A stretch of DNA of 64,000 nucleotides from Polyangiaceae bacterium (GTDB lineage Bacteria; Myxococcota_A; Polyangia; Polyangiales; Polyangiaceae). The DNA is taken from assembly GCA_016715885.1 (NCBI GenBank), contig JADJXL010000001.1, positions 687,501-751,500 on the forward strand. Reading direction: 5' to 3'. Position 1 is the stretch's first letter. Each line of letters starts with the position of its first letter. Positions 42,690 through 53,030 of the stretch are shown in pieces. A program made the position numbers and the translations under genes. The notes under the pieces were generated by a model. The model did no database searches. It saw nothing but the letters and a program-made list of their open reading frames with translations, and was not told the origin of the DNA.

Positions 42690-45284
42690 ATGCTGCGTCC
42701 TCGTATCGTCACCGGACTCTTGGTTGCGCTGTTTGCCGGCGTATTTGCCGCGCAGGTGTCGTCTTGCACGCTCGATCAGGAGGGAACGACCGTCGTGCAA
42801 ACCGGCAAAGCCTGCACGACCGACGCCAATTGCAACGATAGGCTTCCGTGCACGACCGGCGTTTGTCCCGCGGAATCCAAGGTTTGCGAATATACGACGC
42901 AAATGGATGGTCCGGCACCTGCCGCGGCGCAGATCGCGTCCGATTGTCAGACCGTGGCATGCGTCGCCGGCAATCCGGTGGTGCAGGACGACGCGACGGA
43001 TGTTCGGAATGATGGCAATCCGTGCACCGAGGACGTTTGCGTGGCAGGAATGCCGACCAATGACGTTTCTCCCGATGGAGCGACGTGCGCGCAGGGCACG
43101 AAAACGGGGACGTGTCAGGCGGGGGTTTGCGAGATTTCCTGCGACGCGAACAATCCATGCGACGATGACCTGCCGTGCACGGACGATTTTTGCAATCCAG
43201 CCACGGCCAAGTGCGTGTACACGAGCCTCGATGGCGTACCCACGCCGGGGGCGCCAGAGCTTGCCGGTGATTGCAAGCTCCACCTGTGCTCGAATGGGAT
43301 GGATACGATCATCAACGATGATGCCGACGTATTCGTCGATGGCAATTCCTGCACGCTCGACGTGTGCACCGACGGAATTCCCAGCAATCCCCCGCAAGCC
43401 GCGGCGACTCCATGCATGGTTGGCGACACCAACGTATGCGATGGCAATGGCGCATGCGTAGAATGCACCGAACCCGTGCATTGCGTGAACATCGTCGAAG
43501 ACGAGTGCACGAAGCGTAATTGCGTGGCGAACAAATGCGTGCCGATGTACATGGGGCAGGAAACGCTCGCGAGCCAGACGGAGCAGGTACCGAGCGATTG
43601 CAAGAAGGTCGTTTGCAACGGCGCTGGCGGCACGACGAGCGTCAACGACAATGCGGATCTTCCCGTGGATGGCAATGCGTGCACCAAGGATATTTGCACG
43701 AATGGAACGCCGTCGAATCCTCCCGAGGCGCAAAATACGGGATGCGGCAACGGATTGGTTTGTAATGCCACGGGCACGTGCGTTGGATGCAACATGGCCA
43801 GCCAATGCGCAGGGACCGACGATTTCTGCAAAACGCGGACGTGCAACAACAACGAATGCGGCTTTTCGTACACGGCGGCGGGCACGGATTTGACCATGGG
43901 GCAGATCGCCGGCGATTGCAAGATTCTGGAGTGCGACGGATCGGGGAATGTCATCACGTCGGTTCTCCAGAGCGACGTACCCGTGGACGGCAATCAGTGC
44001 ACGCAAGATCTTTGCAATGCGCAGGGCGTCCCATCGAATCCGCCGACAGGCGTCAATTCGCCGTGCAACGTGAACGGCAATGACGCGTGCGATGGCAGTG
44101 GCGCGTGCAAGAAGTCCCTCGGCAAAACGTGCGCCGCGGGCGGCGAATGTGTGAGCACGAATTGTGTCGATGGCGTTTGTTGCAACAATACGTGTACGAC
44201 CACGTGTCGCGCATGCAATGTGGCCGGTAGCGTGGGCACGTGCGCCGATGTCCCCAAGGGGACGGATGACGGGACGTGTACTGGACCCACCGTTTCGTGC
44301 AACACCGGGGCCGACTGTGACGATGAGAATGGCCAATCGTGCAATGGTGGCAATTCGTGCTTGAGCGGCTTCTGCGCGGATGGGGTTTGCTGCAACACTG
44401 CGTGCGACGCGGCTTGCAAGGCGTGCAATTTGACGGGCAACGTCGGCACGTGTGGCAATATCGCGTCCGGACAACAGGACAACTTCCCATCGAACATTTG
44501 CACGGGCACGAATCAATGCGACGGCAATGGTGTTTGCAAGAAAGTTCCCGGTGCACCATGTGGCGGCACCTCGGAATGCTTGAGTGGCTTCTGCGTCGAT
44601 CAAGTCTGTTGCAGCTCGGCATGCGGTGCGCCCTGCCAGGCGTGTACCATGACGAAAACAGGCAGCGCAGATGGGATGTGCGCGGACGTAACGACGAACA
44701 CCGATCCGGACAATGATTGTGCAACGGACCCCGTCTCCTCGTGTGACAAGACCGGATTCTGCGCAGCGGGTGCGTGTCAGATTTATGCGGCAAATACGCA
44801 ATGTGCCGCCGCGTCATGTTCCAATGGCATGCAATCGGCCGAGTCCAAATGCGATGGCTCCGGAACGTGCGTCGCTGGAACGACGAGCTCGTGCGCGCCT
44901 TATGTATGCGACACGGCGTCGTGCAAAACGTCCTGCACGAGCGATACCGATTGCATGTCCACGCACTATTGCAGTTCGATGATGTGCATTCCCAAGATAG
45001 CCGCTGGCCAGGCGTGCACCGCGGCAGGCCAATGTGCAACCGGCTTCTGCGTGGATGACGTTTGTTGCAATAGTGAATGTGCGGACATTTGCAAAACGTG
45101 CAACAACGCAATGGGGACATGCACCAACATTGCGCTCAATACCGATGATGACAATCCGGCGTGTACGGGCATGAACACATGCAACGGTATGGGCGCGTGC
45201 CTGAAAGAGATCGACGCCCCTTGCATGGAAGATTCCGAATGCGCCAGCAACAATTGTACAGGCGCCAACCTGTGTAAACCCTGA
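42690..45284 (+). CDS. Cys-rich modular lipoprotein with four repeats
   Basis: The 864-aa product has lipobox VSSC (about Cys26). The N-terminal ~480 residues contain alternating C-T-x-D-x-C and G-D-C-K-x2-x-C motifs, as in the two genes that follow. After about residue 485 come four modules of the type C-x-S-G-F-C-V-D-G-V-C-C-N-x-A-C (first near 488, last near 785), each trailed by C-x2-C-N or C-x2-C-T. The fold is probably knotted by disulfides; nothing catalytic. GGAG precedes the ATG by seven bases. The longer frame upstream overlaps the previous gene and is not family-like. Confidence 0.75.
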   Translation: MLRPRIVTGLLVALFAGVFAAQVSSCTLDQEGTTVVQTGKACTTDANCNDRLPCTTGVCPAESKVCEYTTQMDGPAPAAAQIASDCQTVACVAGNPVVQDDATDVRNDGNPCTEDVCVAGMPTNDVSPDGATCAQGTKTGTCQAGVCEISCDANNPCDDDLPCTDDFCNPATAKCVYTSLDGVPTPGAPELAGDCKLHLCSNGMDTIINDDADVFVDGNSCTLDVCTDGIPSNPPQAAATPCMVGDTNVCDGNGACVECTEPVHCVNIVEDECTKRNCVANKCVPMYMGQETLASQTEQVPSDCKKVVCNGAGGTTSVNDNADLPVDGNACTKDICTNGTPSNPPEAQNTGCGNGLVCNATGTCVGCNMASQCAGTDDFCKTRTCNNNECGFSYTAAGTDLTMGQIAGDCKILECDGSGNVITSVLQSDVPVDGNQCTQDLCNAQGVPSNPPTGVNSPCNVNGNDACDGSGACKKSLGKTCAAGGECVSTNCVDGVCCNNTCTTTCRACNVAGSVGTCADVPKGTDDGTCTGPTVSCNTGADCDDENGQSCNGGNSCLSGFCADGVCCNTACDAACKACNLTGNVGTCGNIASGQQDNFPSNICTGTNQCDGNGVCKKVPGAPCGGTSECLSGFCVDQVCCSSACGAPCQACTMTKTGSADGMCADVTTNTDPDNDCATDPVSSCDKTGFCAAGACQIYAANTQCAAASCSNGMQSAESKCDGSGTCVAGTTSSCAPYVCDTASCKTSCTSDTDCMSTHYCSSMMCIPKIAAGQACTAAGQCATGFCVDDVCCNSECADICKTCNNAMGTCTNIALNTDDDNPACTGMNTCNGMGACLKEIDAPCMEDSECASNNCTGANLCKP

Positions 45285-45312
45285 AATCGTTTTGGTGTTT
45301 GGCGAAACGATT
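45285..45312 (+). other. Hairpin after the second Cys-rich gene
   Basis: AATCGTTT (45285-45292) and AAACGATT (45305-45312) form an 8-bp stem with a 12-base loop right after the stop. No T tract follows, so it may stabilise the message or be a weak terminator. Confidence 0.35.
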
Positions 45313-45359
45313 CTGGTGCCATCCAGCTCAACAACGACATCAACAACTGCGAGCGCCCC

Positions 45360-47867
45360 ATGTTCTCCCGTCCTAGGCTCCTCCCGTCGCTGTTTGCCAC
45401 GCTTTTCGTCGCCGGAATCGTCTCTCAAGCCGCATCGTGCGCGCTCGATCAATATGGGAGCGAGCCGCCGTCGAGCACGGAGGCATGTGCCGACGACGTC
45501 AATTGCGACGACAAGGACCAATGCACGAAAAACGTGTGTGGTGGGAACAAGGTATGCGAGTACAAGCCGGTCGACGGGCTTGCGCCCGAGCAAATGGCGG
45601 GCGACTGCAGACAAGGAACCTGTACTGCCGGGGTCCTTTCGCAAATCAATGACGATAGCGACCTCCCCGATGACCTCGAATCGTGCACGACCGATAGCTG
45701 CGCCAATGGCGAACCCGTTCACGCGCCGCTCGTCGACGGATCGCCATGCACACTCGGCGAGCTTGCGGGGCTTTGCAAGGCGGGCAAGTGCACCGTGGAA
45801 TGCAGCCCCCAAAAACCTTGCAATGATGGAAAGCCCTGCACCGAGGATACATGCAATGCGAGCACCGGGACGTGTACGTTCGCGACCCTGGATGGCTTGC
45901 CGACGCCTGGATTTGTGCCCGTTCCTGGCGATTGCTCGCAGCAAATCTGCGTAAATGGTGTCAATACGACCATTCCAGACGATTTTGATTTGCCGTCTAG
46001 CGACATCTGCAAGAAGGGCTCTTGCTCGATGGGCATGCCCTCGTATACGTACATGAATTCCGGTGCACCCTGCAATCCGGACGGCAGCGGCGCATGCAAT
46101 GACATGGGCGTTTGTATGGAATGCGCGGTGGCAGAGGATTGCCCGACGCCCATGCCAAACAATGGCTGCAAAGTTCCTACGTGCACCAATAACAAGTGCG
46201 GCGAAATGCTCGTCGCGGCTGGAACCGAAGTCCCGTCGAAGACAGGGGATTGCAAAAAGCTCGTATGCGACGGCGCAGGCGGCGCGACCGTGCAAAACGA
46301 CGATGCCGACGTGCCTTTCGACAGCAATCTTTGCACGCAGGATCTATGCACCAATGGCGTGCCGATGAATCCGCCCGAAGCAATGGGCAAGGAATGCGGT
46401 GGCACGAAGACGTGCAATGCAACCGGACAATGCACCGGATGCACGACGGATGAAGACTGCGGCCCGACCAACGATTGCATCACGTCCACGTGCGATGCCA
46501 GCAATCAATGCGTGATTACGTATCAGCCTCAGGGCACGGCGACGACCGACCAAGCGGTGGGCGATTGCAAGACGAATCAATGCGACGGTATGGGCAATGT
46601 CGTTACGGTCGTCAATGCAGCCGACGCTCCCAGCGATGGCAACGATTGCACGCTGGAGAGCTGCAATGCGCAAGGGATGCCGTCGAGCATCTTCGCGCCG
46701 CTCAATGCGATGTGCAGCCAAAATGGTGGAACCGTGTGCAATGGCTTCGGCTCGTGCCTCGATGCGCTCGGCGGCGGGTGCGCGGACGGTACCGAATGCG
46801 CCAGCGGGTTCTGCATTGACGGAGTTTGTTGCGCGGACACATGCACCGCGGAATGTATGGCGTGCAATGTGCCCATGAGCCTTGGGACATGCACCAACGT
46901 CCCCGCGAACACCGATGACGCGCCGCTTTGCACGGGAACCAATTCGTGCAATGGCATGGGCGCGTGCAAGCGCGACGACGGGCAACCGTGCGGCAACAAT
47001 TCGGAATGCTCGAGCGGCTTCTGCGCGGACGGGGTGTGCTGCGACTCGGCGTGCGGCGAAACGTGCAAATCGTGCAACCTCGTGGGGGCCGTCGGCGTGT
47101 GTTCGTTCGTTCCGAATGATACCGTGGATCCCACGGGCATGTCGCCGTGCAACAATCCATATCGATGCGACGGCAAGGGCGCGTGCAAAGCTCTCAATAG
47201 CGTTACGTGCAACCAAGCAAGCGACTGCTTGAGCGGCTATTGCGTCGACAACTACTGCTGCAACAACATCTGCAATCAGACTTGCAAAGCCTGCGCGGGT
47301 ATGCTCACGGGAGGAAACAACGGCGCCTGCGGCTTCATCCTGAATGCGACCGATCCACAAAACGAATGCCCCACTGGCGAATGCAATGGTGCCGGCGTTT
47401 GTACGGGCGGCGGTGGCGGCAACAATCTACCCAATGGCGCCGGATGCGCGAATGGTAGCCAATGCCTGAGCAGCTTCTGCGTCGACGGCGTTTGTTGCAA
47501 CGCGGCATGCACCGAGACATGCAAATCGTGCAACGTTACCGGCTCCGTGGGCACGTGCACGAACATTCCCAACGACCAGCAGGATTCGAATGCGACGACG
47601 CCTTGCAACAATCCGTATCGGTGTGACGGGGCTGGCGTATGCAAAGCGCTCAACAGTGTTCCATGCACGATGCCATCGCAATGCTTGAGTGGCTACTGTG
47701 TCGATGGGTTCTGCTGCAACAACATTTGCGATGGGCTCTGCAGGTCTTGTTCCTCGGTGCTCAATGCAGGTGCCGATGGCACGTGCGGATTCACCAAAGC
47801 TGGCAGTGAATCCAACGACGAGTGCCCCAACGGCGCGTGCAACGGCTCGGGTATGTGTACTCCGTGA
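45360..47867 (+). CDS. Cys-rich modular lipoprotein with five repeats
   Basis: The 835-aa protein has lipobox AASC (about Cys27) and the same plan as its neighbours. About 480 residues carry D-x-C-T-x-D/N-x-C motifs (NCDDKDQCTKNVC near the start). Five C-V-D-x-V/F-C-C modules follow (first near 481, last near 776), some trailed by NNPYRCDG. A Gly-rich stretch (GGGGNNLPNG) separates two module groups. No enzyme signature. The 75-base gap after the previous gene holds a hairpin. It is a close paralogue of the four- and thirteen-repeat proteins. Confidence 0.75.
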   Translation: MFSRPRLLPSLFATLFVAGIVSQAASCALDQYGSEPPSSTEACADDVNCDDKDQCTKNVCGGNKVCEYKPVDGLAPEQMAGDCRQGTCTAGVLSQINDDSDLPDDLESCTTDSCANGEPVHAPLVDGSPCTLGELAGLCKAGKCTVECSPQKPCNDGKPCTEDTCNASTGTCTFATLDGLPTPGFVPVPGDCSQQICVNGVNTTIPDDFDLPSSDICKKGSCSMGMPSYTYMNSGAPCNPDGSGACNDMGVCMECAVAEDCPTPMPNNGCKVPTCTNNKCGEMLVAAGTEVPSKTGDCKKLVCDGAGGATVQNDDADVPFDSNLCTQDLCTNGVPMNPPEAMGKECGGTKTCNATGQCTGCTTDEDCGPTNDCITSTCDASNQCVITYQPQGTATTDQAVGDCKTNQCDGMGNVVTVVNAADAPSDGNDCTLESCNAQGMPSSIFAPLNAMCSQNGGTVCNGFGSCLDALGGGCADGTECASGFCIDGVCCADTCTAECMACNVPMSLGTCTNVPANTDDAPLCTGTNSCNGMGACKRDDGQPCGNNSECSSGFCADGVCCDSACGETCKSCNLVGAVGVCSFVPNDTVDPTGMSPCNNPYRCDGKGACKALNSVTCNQASDCLSGYCVDNYCCNNICNQTCKACAGMLTGGNNGACGFILNATDPQNECPTGECNGAGVCTGGGGGNNLPNGAGCANGSQCLSSFCVDGVCCNAACTETCKSCNVTGSVGTCTNIPNDQQDSNATTPCNNPYRCDGAGVCKALNSVPCTMPSQCLSGYCVDGFCCNNICDGLCRSCSSVLNAGADGTCGFTKAGSESNDECPNGACNGSGMCTP

Positions 47868-47873
47868 TACGCA

Positions 47874-47913
47874 CACCAAATTGATTTTTTGGTGAGACGG
47901 TCGGGGGCGTCTC
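47874..47913 (+). terminator. Two tandem hairpins between Cys-rich genes
   Basis: CACCAAA/TTTGGTG (47874-47894) is followed directly by GAGACG/CGTCTC (47894-47913). The first has a T-rich loop and arm. They follow the stop of the five-repeat gene and may end or slow transcription before the giant gene. Confidence 0.35.
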
Positions 47914-47950
47914 GTGGCATGATGGCATCACCTAGGAAAACGAGCCTCCA

Positions 47951-50900
47951 ATGTCTTTTCGTCCGCGCTTCCTCTCCGCGCTCGCCGCTGTCTTTGGCTT
48001 GACGTTCGCCACTGCGCAAATTGCTTCGTGCGCATTCGAGCCATTCGGCACCGAGCCTCCCGAGCAGTCGACACCTTGTGTCGACGATTCGAACTGCGAC
48101 GATCAGAACCCGTGCACGATTGACGATTGCCTTCCTGATGGAACGTGCTCGCGTACGAATGAACCAGATGGTCCATTGGCACAGCAGACCGCGGGCGACT
48201 GCAGGCGGAACGATTGCGCTACCGGCGTGCTCGTTCCAACGAATGACGACGCTGATATCGAGGACGACGGCGAACCGTGCACGACCGACAGTTGCGGCAA
48301 TGGAAGCCCCGTTCATGCGGCGGTCACCGAAGGCTCGATGTGCACCGTGGGTACGTCGCCAGGCAGTTGCGTAATGGGCGTTTGCACCGTGGAGTGCAGC
48401 CCGACCAAGCCGTGCGACGATGGGAATCCTTGCACCGAGGATTCGTGCAATGCGGGTGCGGGAACCTGCACCTTCGCGCCGCTCGATGGGCTCCCGACAC
48501 CTGGTGCGAATCAAACGGTGGGAGATTGCAAGCTCCAGATTTGTGCAAATGGTGTCGATACAGCAATCGACGACGATGTCGACGTTCCCGATGACATGAA
48601 TTCATGCACGCAGAACGTGTGCATGCAAGGCGTTCCGTCGAACCCGGGCGTTTCGGCTGGTACGCCCTGCGTCGTCGGCCAGCCTGAAGTCTGCGACGGC
48701 GTGAGTGCGTGCGTGCAATGCAACGTCCCCGCAGATTGCGTGCTTTTGCCCGCGGATGACGATTGCCAAACGCGCACGTGCGTCAATCACATGTGCGGAC
48801 AAACCTTTACGCAAGCAGGCACGCCCATTACGGCGCAAACGACGGGCGATTGCAAACGCGTCGTATGTGACGGCACCGGCGGAACGGCCATCGAAAACCT
48901 CGATACCGACGTCCCCGAAGACAACAATCCCTGCACGATGAACGTTTGTAATGCAGGCGTGCCCGACAATCCGGATGAAGCCCTGAACTTCGTCTGCGGT
49001 GTCGATCAGTATTGCGACGGAATGGGCCAATGCGTCGGTTGTAATACGGCGGATCAATGTGAAGGTACCGACGATTTCTGCAAAACGCGCACCTGCATCA
49101 ACAAGGTCTGCGGGTATGACTTCACTCCCGCCGGCACCGACCTTCCCGACGGGCAAACGGCCCAGGATTGCAAGGTCGTCGAATGCGACGGAGTGGGCAA
49201 CATCATTACGTCGGTCGATGGCTTGGACAAACCCGTCGACGGCAATCAATGCACGCAAGACGTTTGCAGTATGCAAGGCGTTCCGTCGAACCCATTCGAA
49301 AGCGTCAATTTCCCCTGCAATCAATCGGGCGGGACCGTGTGCAACGGCGCGGGCGCATGTAAGAAGGCCGACGGAGAAGTTTGCGCGGCGGCAGCCGACT
49401 GCCTGAACGGCAATTGCGTCGATGGCGTCTGCTGCGATACGACGTGCGGCGATACCTGTAAATCATGCAATGTGCCGGGCAGCGTCGGAACGTGTACCAA
49501 CGTCCCCAAAGGCACCGAAGACTTTGGCTGTACCGGGCCGAACTCGTGCGACGGCGCAGCCTCGTGCAAAAAAGACGATGCTCAAGGGTGCGCGGGCGGA
49601 TCCGAATGCGTAAGCGGCTTCTGCATCGACGGCATATGCTGCGCCAGCGCATGCACCACGGCATGCCGCGCTTGCAACCTGATGGGCAGCATCGGCATTT
49701 GCACGCCCATCACATCGGGTGAAGACAACGTTCCGGCCAATGTCTGCACCGGAACGAAAGCCTGCGATATGTCCGGCGTCTGCAAGACCAAGGACGGCAG
49801 CGCTTGCACCGCCGGTAGCGAATGCCTCAGCGGCCATTGCTACGACGGCGTTTGCTGTGACGTTGCTTGCAGCGGCACGTGCAAGTCCTGCAATATCGCG
49901 GGCGCCATCGGCATTTGCTCGAATGTCGCATCCGGTCAGGACGACGCCAATGGTGTACCCTCGTGCACTGGGGCAAACCAATCCTGCGACGGAATGGGCA
50001 CATGCAAGAGCGTGAATGCCGAACCTTGCACCGTCAATGCGCAGTGTCTCTCCGGATTCTGCGTCGACAACGTTTGCTGCGATAGCGCTTGTTCCGGCAT
50101 ATGTCAGGCGTGCACGGCGGCGCTCCAGGGGGGCGGCAGCGATGGCGTCTGTGGCAACATCGCCATTGGGACCGACCCGCAGAGCGAATGCGCCAATGGA
50201 TCGTGCAATGGCAGCGCAGCATGCAAGCTCGACCTCGGCAGCGCGTGCTCCGTCGGTTCACAGTGCCTCAGCAACTTCTGCGTCGACGGCGTTTGTTGCA
50301 ACACCGCGTGCACCGGCACGTGCCAAGCTTGCTCGAACATCGTGAAGGGCCAGGGAGCGGACGGTACGTGCGGCCCGATCATCACGAATACCGATCCCGA
50401 CAATGAATGCATGGACGGCGCCTGCAATGGTGCCAGCGCTTGCGAGCTCGACCAGGGCATTGCCTGCACGATGAATTCACAATGCTTGTCGAACTTCTGC
50501 ATCGACGGCTTCTGCTGCGATACCGCGTGCGCCGATACCTGCAAATCGTGTGGACTCACCGGCTCGCAAGGAACGTGCTCGAACGTGCCCGCCAATCAGG
50601 ACGATACGGGTACGTGCTCGGGGACGAACCAATCCTGTGATGGCAACGGCGTGTGCAAGAAAGTCAACGGTGAAACGTGCGCCAGTGCCTCCCAATGCTT
50701 GAGCAACTTCTGCGTCGACGGAGTCTGCTGCGATAGCGCGTGCACCGATACGTGTAAATCATGCAGCGTGAGCGGTATGGCTGGCACGTGCAGCAACGTG
50801 CCTGCAAACCAAGACGATGCCGATACGTGTGCCGGGACAAACCAATCTTGCGACGGGTTGGGCGCGTGTAAAGATGCCAATGGTGAAACCTGCGCGACCG

Positions 50901-52918
50901 GCGCCGAATGCTTGAGCGGATTCTGCGTCGACAACGTCTGTTGCAACTCGGCTTGCACGGGTATTTGCGAAGCGTGCACCGCGGCAATCAAGGGACAAGG
51001 CAGCAACGGCACGTGCGGTCCCATCGATGCCGGCACCGATCCCAACAACGAATGCGCCACGCAAGCCGCAGCGACGTGCGGTACGACAGGCTTCTGCAGC
51101 GGCTCGGGCACCTGTGCGCTCTATTCGTCCGGCACCACGTGCGGCGCAGAATCGTGCACCGGTACGACCCAGCAAAATACCGATACGTGCGACGGCACGG
51201 GCACCTGCGTCGACAACGGGACCACCAATTGCTCGCCGTACAATTGCGGCGCGACGGCATGCAAGACGTCATGCACGGGCGATGCCGATTGCGTGTCGAC
51301 CCATTATTGCGCCGGAGTGGTCTGCGCACCGAAGAAAACCAACGGGGTCGTCTGCGCGAGCGACAATCAATGCTCGAGCAATTTCTGCGTCGACGGCGTG
51401 TGCTGCAACACGGCTTGTACGGATACCTGCAAATCATGCGGGCTCGCCGGCTTCCAAGGAACGTGCTCGAACGTGACGGCAAGCCAAAACGATGCCGACA
51501 CCTGTTCCGGGGCAAACCAAGCGTGCGACGGAATGGGCGTATGCAAAGTGATCAACGGTGAAACCTGCATGGCCGGCGCCGAATGCTTGAGCGGCTTCTG
51601 CGTCGACGGCAATTGTTGCGACTCGCTTTGCGATGGCATCTGCAGCGCGTGCTCGAATGACCTCACGGGACAACCAAAGGGAATGTGTGCACCCGTCATC
51701 GCAGGCTCGGATCCCGACGACGATTGCGCCGCGCAATCGCCCACGACATGCGGCACCACGGGCGTTTGCGCCGCAGGCGGAACGTGCGCCTTCTACGACA
51801 CCGCGACGGAATGTGCGGCTGTGTCCTGCGTAGGATCCACGCAGCAAAATGCAGACATGTGCAATGGCACGGGCATGTGCGCCGATGGCGGCAGCACCGA
51901 TTGTTCCCCGTACATTTGCGACGCTACGACGTGCAAAACGTTTTGCACCATGAACAGCGATTGCGTGGCCGGCTTCTTCTGTGCCGGCGGCACCTGCGTC
52001 GGCATGCTCGCCAATGGCGCGATGTGCACCGCGACGGAGCAATGCACGAGCGGCAATTGCGTCGACGGCGTCTGCTGCGACACCGCTTGCATGGGCACGT
52101 GCAATGCCTGCAATGTGACGGGATTCGTTGGAACCTGTTCCAACGTTCCCGTCGGAGACGACGATACCAATGCCACCATGACGTGCTCCGGCGTAGCGCA
52201 ATCGTGCGACGGCAATGGCAATTGCAAGTCGGCCGATGGTCAGGCTTGCGGCGCCGGCACCGAATGCATCAGCGGTAGCTGCGTCGACGACGTCTGTTGT
52301 GACACGACCTGCACGGGCGACTGTCAAGCGTGCTCGATGGCCAAGAAAGGCTCTGGAGCCGACGGCGTTTGCGGCCCCATCACCGCAGGATTCGATCCCG
52401 ACAACGAATGCGCCGATCAAGGTGCAGCCACGTGCGGTACCAGCGGCTTCTGCGATGGCGCCGGCGCATGCGAGCTTTACGTCCTCGGCACGGAATGCTC
52501 GCCTGCAACGTGCTCGATGGGCGTTCAAAGCAATCTCGATGTCTGTGACGGCAGCGGCACCTGCATCGACAACGGCACCGTCGAATGCTCGCCCTACATC
52601 TGCGGCATGGACGCATGCCTTGCGATGTGCGCAGCCGATACGGATTGCGCCACGGGCTACTTCTGTGACGCGGGCGTGTGCGTCGAGCAATTGAGCGAAG
52701 GCGCAACGTGTGCCGGGATGAACGAATGCTCGAGCGGCTTCTGCACCGATGGCGTTTGCTGCGACGAAGCGTGCAGCGGCACCTGCCGAAGCTGCTTGGC
52801 CGCAGATCAAGATGTCGGCGGCGTCGACGGAATATGCGGCCCGATCCTCGTCAACACCGACCCCTACGACGATTGCGCCGACCCGTCCACCTGCGACGGC
52901 GCCGGCATGTGCAACTGA
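47951..52918 (+). CDS. Giant Cys-rich modular lipoprotein with thirteen repeats (1655 aa)
   Basis: It has a signal peptide with lipobox IASC (about Cys26), then about 480 residues like those of the two previous genes (CVDDSNCDDQNPCTIDDC and similar). From about 485 to 1600 there are thirteen modules with the core C-V-D-G-V-C-C-x2-A-C (variants CIDGICC, CYDGVCC, CVDNVCC, CVDGNCC), spaced 55-110 residues apart. Many are followed by C-K-S-C or C-Q-A-C and a stretch such as GTCSNVPANQDD. The module count is the main difference from the four- and five-repeat relatives, as if expanded by unequal recombination. A disulfide-rod adhesin or surface fibre is likely; no ligand can be named. Confidence 0.8.
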   Translation: MSFRPRFLSALAAVFGLTFATAQIASCAFEPFGTEPPEQSTPCVDDSNCDDQNPCTIDDCLPDGTCSRTNEPDGPLAQQTAGDCRRNDCATGVLVPTNDDADIEDDGEPCTTDSCGNGSPVHAAVTEGSMCTVGTSPGSCVMGVCTVECSPTKPCDDGNPCTEDSCNAGAGTCTFAPLDGLPTPGANQTVGDCKLQICANGVDTAIDDDVDVPDDMNSCTQNVCMQGVPSNPGVSAGTPCVVGQPEVCDGVSACVQCNVPADCVLLPADDDCQTRTCVNHMCGQTFTQAGTPITAQTTGDCKRVVCDGTGGTAIENLDTDVPEDNNPCTMNVCNAGVPDNPDEALNFVCGVDQYCDGMGQCVGCNTADQCEGTDDFCKTRTCINKVCGYDFTPAGTDLPDGQTAQDCKVVECDGVGNIITSVDGLDKPVDGNQCTQDVCSMQGVPSNPFESVNFPCNQSGGTVCNGAGACKKADGEVCAAAADCLNGNCVDGVCCDTTCGDTCKSCNVPGSVGTCTNVPKGTEDFGCTGPNSCDGAASCKKDDAQGCAGGSECVSGFCIDGICCASACTTACRACNLMGSIGICTPITSGEDNVPANVCTGTKACDMSGVCKTKDGSACTAGSECLSGHCYDGVCCDVACSGTCKSCNIAGAIGICSNVASGQDDANGVPSCTGANQSCDGMGTCKSVNAEPCTVNAQCLSGFCVDNVCCDSACSGICQACTAALQGGGSDGVCGNIAIGTDPQSECANGSCNGSAACKLDLGSACSVGSQCLSNFCVDGVCCNTACTGTCQACSNIVKGQGADGTCGPIITNTDPDNECMDGACNGASACELDQGIACTMNSQCLSNFCIDGFCCDTACADTCKSCGLTGSQGTCSNVPANQDDTGTCSGTNQSCDGNGVCKKVNGETCASASQCLSNFCVDGVCCDSACTDTCKSCSVSGMAGTCSNVPANQDDADTCAGTNQSCDGLGACKDANGETCATGAECLSGFCVDNVCCNSACTGICEACTAAIKGQGSNGTCGPIDAGTDPNNECATQAAATCGTTGFCSGSGTCALYSSGTTCGAESCTGTTQQNTDTCDGTGTCVDNGTTNCSPYNCGATACKTSCTGDADCVSTHYCAGVVCAPKKTNGVVCASDNQCSSNFCVDGVCCNTACTDTCKSCGLAGFQGTCSNVTASQNDADTCSGANQACDGMGVCKVINGETCMAGAECLSGFCVDGNCCDSLCDGICSACSNDLTGQPKGMCAPVIAGSDPDDDCAAQSPTTCGTTGVCAAGGTCAFYDTATECAAVSCVGSTQQNADMCNGTGMCADGGSTDCSPYICDATTCKTFCTMNSDCVAGFFCAGGTCVGMLANGAMCTATEQCTSGNCVDGVCCDTACMGTCNACNVTGFVGTCSNVPVGDDDTNATMTCSGVAQSCDGNGNCKSADGQACGAGTECISGSCVDDVCCDTTCTGDCQACSMAKKGSGADGVCGPITAGFDPDNECADQGAATCGTSGFCDGAGACELYVLGTECSPATCSMGVQSNLDVCDGSGTCIDNGTVECSPYICGMDACLAMCAADTDCATGYFCDAGVCVEQLSEGATCAGMNECSSGFCTDGVCCDEACSGTCRSCLAADQDVGGVDGICGPILVNTDPYDDCADPSTCDGAGMCN

Positions 52919-53030
52919 CGCCATTCCAGCAAACTCATCCTGGTTCGTCTTTCCAATCGCCCCCGCGAACTTGACCCAGCCCGCCGCTGCGTGATCTTGT
53001 CCGTGCTGCAATCGCTCCGCAGCTCGCCCG

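Noticed and set aside
42336..44801. 821-codon open frame on the minus strand
   Set aside because: It mirrors the Cys-rich lipoprotein genes; codon bias of the repeats keeps the opposite frame open. No family features, and it is Arg/Ala/Ile rich like other antisense frames here.
47951..52918. CRISPR-like regular repeats
   Set aside because: The periodicity comes from protein modules of 55-110 residues that vary in sequence; there are no identical short repeats with unique spacers.
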